The position numbers and the translations under genes were made by a program. A stretch of DNA of 7,100 nt from Prevotellaceae bacterium (GTDB taxonomy: Bacteria; Bacteroidota; Bacteroidia; Bacteroidales; UBA932): the NCBI GenBank assembly GCA_031279735.1, contig JAITHX010000257.1, positions 1 through 7,100 on the forward strand, read 5' to 3'. Each line of letters begins with the position of its first letter. Position 1 is the stretch's first letter. Below the pieces are notes generated by a model that saw only the letters and a list, made by a program, of their open reading frames with translations, did not search any database and was not told the origin of the DNA. Shown in pieces: positions 6,240 to 7,100 of the stretch.

Positions 6240-6683
6240 TCAAGTTTCCGCCACGTCTATGTCGAGATGCTTCTTGGTTTTGTCGGCGATAAATTTCTGC
6301 AACACCTTAGCCCATTTCGCGTCGCTGGCGGAACTATAGTTTTCGAGGATGGAAGTTATCTGAATCAGACAGAAAACGCCCGTGCCTATTCCGGCAAGAT
6401 TGATGCTGATTTTGAACGAATGTTCAACGAGATGAAGCAGCACGATTGTTCCGTAGGCATAGAACATTGTTTTGAAGATATTGAATCCGAGATTGCTTTT
6501 GAATTTCCCGTCCACTTTGTCGGGATACATTTTCTTCAATCGCCGGTTTAATCCGTATGCGCTGACGCAATCCATGATTATTGCGAAAAACAATATTGCC
6601 GCAAGCGGAAGCGTAGGTCTTATGGCGCCTATTCCGCCGCCTATTGCGCCCAGTATCCATTTTACGATAGTTTCTTTTTCCAT
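6240..6683 (-). CDS. Holin-like small membrane protein (phage holin family 4-type)
   Basis: The protein has 147 residues. Hydrophobic segments fall at about 25-45, 67-87 and 92-113, with a weaker glycine-rich one at 8-22. Features resembling the toxin-secretion/phage-lysis holin family are the IMDCVSAYGLNRRLKK stretch (36-51, membrane helix then basic loop), KSNLGFNIFK (62-71), the late ITSILENYSSAS (109-120) and a charged, water-exposed tail. Phage holins of this type make inner-membrane lesions that let an endolysin reach the wall. No endolysin, tail or integrase gene is visible, so this is either a lone prophage remnant or a host gene. Its promoter is the best match in the window to the Bacteroidota consensus. 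The reading frame is intact. Family membership is judged from pattern only. Confidence 0.72.
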   Translation of the reverse strand: MEKETIVKWILGAIGGGIGAIRPTLPLAAILFFAIIMDCVSAYGLNRRLKKMYPDKVDGKFKSNLGFNIFKTMFYAYGTIVLLHLVEHSFKISINLAGIGTGVFCLIQITSILENYSSASDAKWAKVLQKFIADKTKKHLDIDVAET

Positions 6684-6703
6684 ATACTTGATTTTAATAC
6701 TTG
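6684..6703 (-). repeat. Direct repeat CAAGTAT next to the holin-like start
   Basis: On the minus strand CAAGTAT occurs twice, at 6697-6703 and 6684-6690, the second copy ending directly at the ATG (6681-6683). No Shine-Dalgarno sequence is seen. A small dyad GTATA-T-TATAC (6706-6716) lies just upstream in the predicted leader. Either may be chance in this AT-rich stretch. Confidence 0.4.
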
Positions 6704-6740
6704 TTGTATATTATACGTACTAATACATTTTTTATGCTCG

Positions 6741-6769
6741 CAAAGGTAATGTAACCCGCGCATTTTCAA
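6741..6769 (-). promoter_or_regulatory. Promoter of the holin-like gene (-33 TTG, -7 TACCTTTG)
   Basis: The minus strand reads TTG (6767-6769), an 18-bp spacer, then TACCTTTG (6741-6748). This is close to the Bacteroidota primary sigma-factor consensus TTTG / TAnnTTTG. It would give a leader of about 50 nt before the ATG at 6683. Confidence 0.65.
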
Positions 6770-6920
6770 TTCGATTTTATGTTTTTTTAACTGCTTCTTA
6801 ATGTTGTTATACAATTGCAGGATTGTTGTAGGGCTGTTATAAGGCAGTAAGATTGCAACTTTAACTTTCGTCGTGTTAAAATTAAGGGTTCTACTGGGAA
6901 TTGTGTGGAAAAAGGTTGCG

Positions 6921-6955
6921 TGTTTTTTCACCGCGTCGCGGTGTTTTTTCACCGC
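6921..6955 (+). terminator. Short dyad with T-run, inside a 14-bp direct repeat
   Basis: CACCGCG-T-CGCGGTG (6929-6943) is a perfect dyad followed by six T (6944-6949), which resembles an intrinsic terminator on the + strand, although the stem is short (6 bp with a 3-nt loop). The dyad lies between two identical copies of TGTTTTTTCACCGC (6921-6934 and 6942-6955). No + strand gene upstream needs terminating here, so it may instead be part of the repeat block. Confidence 0.4.
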
Positions 6956-6961
6956 AGAGGA

Positions 6962-7100
6962 CGCAAAGGTTTCGCAGGGGGCGCAGAGGCTTCGCGTCCT
7001 TTGTGCAAGGTTGCCGGAGGCTGCGAGTCAAGCCTCAAGACTCGTAACCGCACGCCCTTCGCAAAGGACGCGAAGCCCTTGCGCCCTTTGCGAAGCCTTT
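6962..7100. repeat. GC-rich imperfect inverted repeat at the right edge
   Basis: GGCTTCGCGTCCTTT (6988-7002) is perfectly complementary to 7063-7077. The pairing continues outward through 6965-6987 and 7078-7100 with about five mismatches. An inner 6-bp stem CGAGTC/GACTCG (7024-7029, 7039-7044) caps the structure. Each arm is itself built from degenerate short units such as CGCAAAGG, CGCAGAGG and TTCGC. The element probably extends beyond the window. Confidence 0.75.

Larger units (their letters stand above)
6684..7100. other. Gene-free right end: AT-rich leader region, then GC-rich repeats
   Basis: No convincing gene is found on either strand in these 417 bases. From 6684 to about 6920 the DNA is AT-rich and holds the holin promoter. 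From 6921 it becomes GC-rich and repetitive, with a short dyad flanked by T-runs and a long imperfect inverted repeat that runs to the window edge. No tRNA or other known RNA gene was recognised. Confidence 0.6.

Noticed and set aside
6171..6551. Open frame on + (126 codons) starting Met-Thr-Gln-Met-Thr-Gln
   Set aside because: Its start is the 9-bp tandem repeat and hairpin, and the rest is antisense to the holin-like gene. No protein-like composition; a repeat artefact.
6662..6952. Open frame on - (96 codons) upstream of the holin-like gene
   Set aside because: It overlaps the holin start and runs across its promoter (6741-6769), begins in the repeat block, and shows no recognisable domain. 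AT-rich chance frame; weakly possible at best.

Overview
The window looks like a piece of a Bacteroidota chromosome, most likely order Bacteroidales. Three things point there. The gene content fits: a Skp/OmpH-like lipoprotein, pyrH-frr, a Bacteroidota-style ProC, an LtaS-like membrane sulfatase-fold protein and a stand-alone holin. Start codons lack clear Shine-Dalgarno sequences and are preceded by A-rich stretches. Almost every promoter-bearing gap holds an exact match to the Bacteroidota -7 box TAnnTTTG. Genes are of moderate GC and the gaps are AT-rich. No genus can be assigned.

Layout. Positions 1-103 are the 3' end (domains V and VI) of a group II intron on the + strand; the rest lies off the left edge. 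A 7-bp tandem repeat (ATAATTC) follows and runs into the stop codon of a minus-strand skp/ompH-like gene (165-836). Upstream on the same strand are frr (893-1459) and pyrH (1506-2213), a classic translation/nucleotide pair. A divergent gap (2214-2365) separates pyrH from the + strand exonuclease III gene (2366-3136). This gene converges on proC (3224-4015, -), and the gap is filled by a nearly perfect 40-bp inverted repeat made of TTAGTGG heptamers; both stop codons lie inside its arms. Upstream of proC, probably co-transcribed with it, is a 652-residue LtaS/alkaline-phosphatase-superfamily membrane protein (4051-6009, -). A repeat-rich gap (6010-6239) follows, then a 147-residue holin-like membrane protein (6240-6683, -) with a good promoter. 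The right end (6684-7100) has no gene and ends in GC-rich imperfect inverted repeats that run off the window.

The genes are mostly housekeeping: ribosome recycling, UMP phosphorylation, base-excision repair, proline synthesis and periplasmic chaperoning. They do not form one pathway. The unusual part is the intergenic DNA. Most gaps at gene 3' ends are filled by short tandem or inverted repeats of several unrelated kinds (heptamers, 9-mers, 22-mers, GC-rich dyads), often touching or supplying the stop codons. No clear new multi-gene system is visible; the repeat architecture and the lone holin are the parts worth following up.
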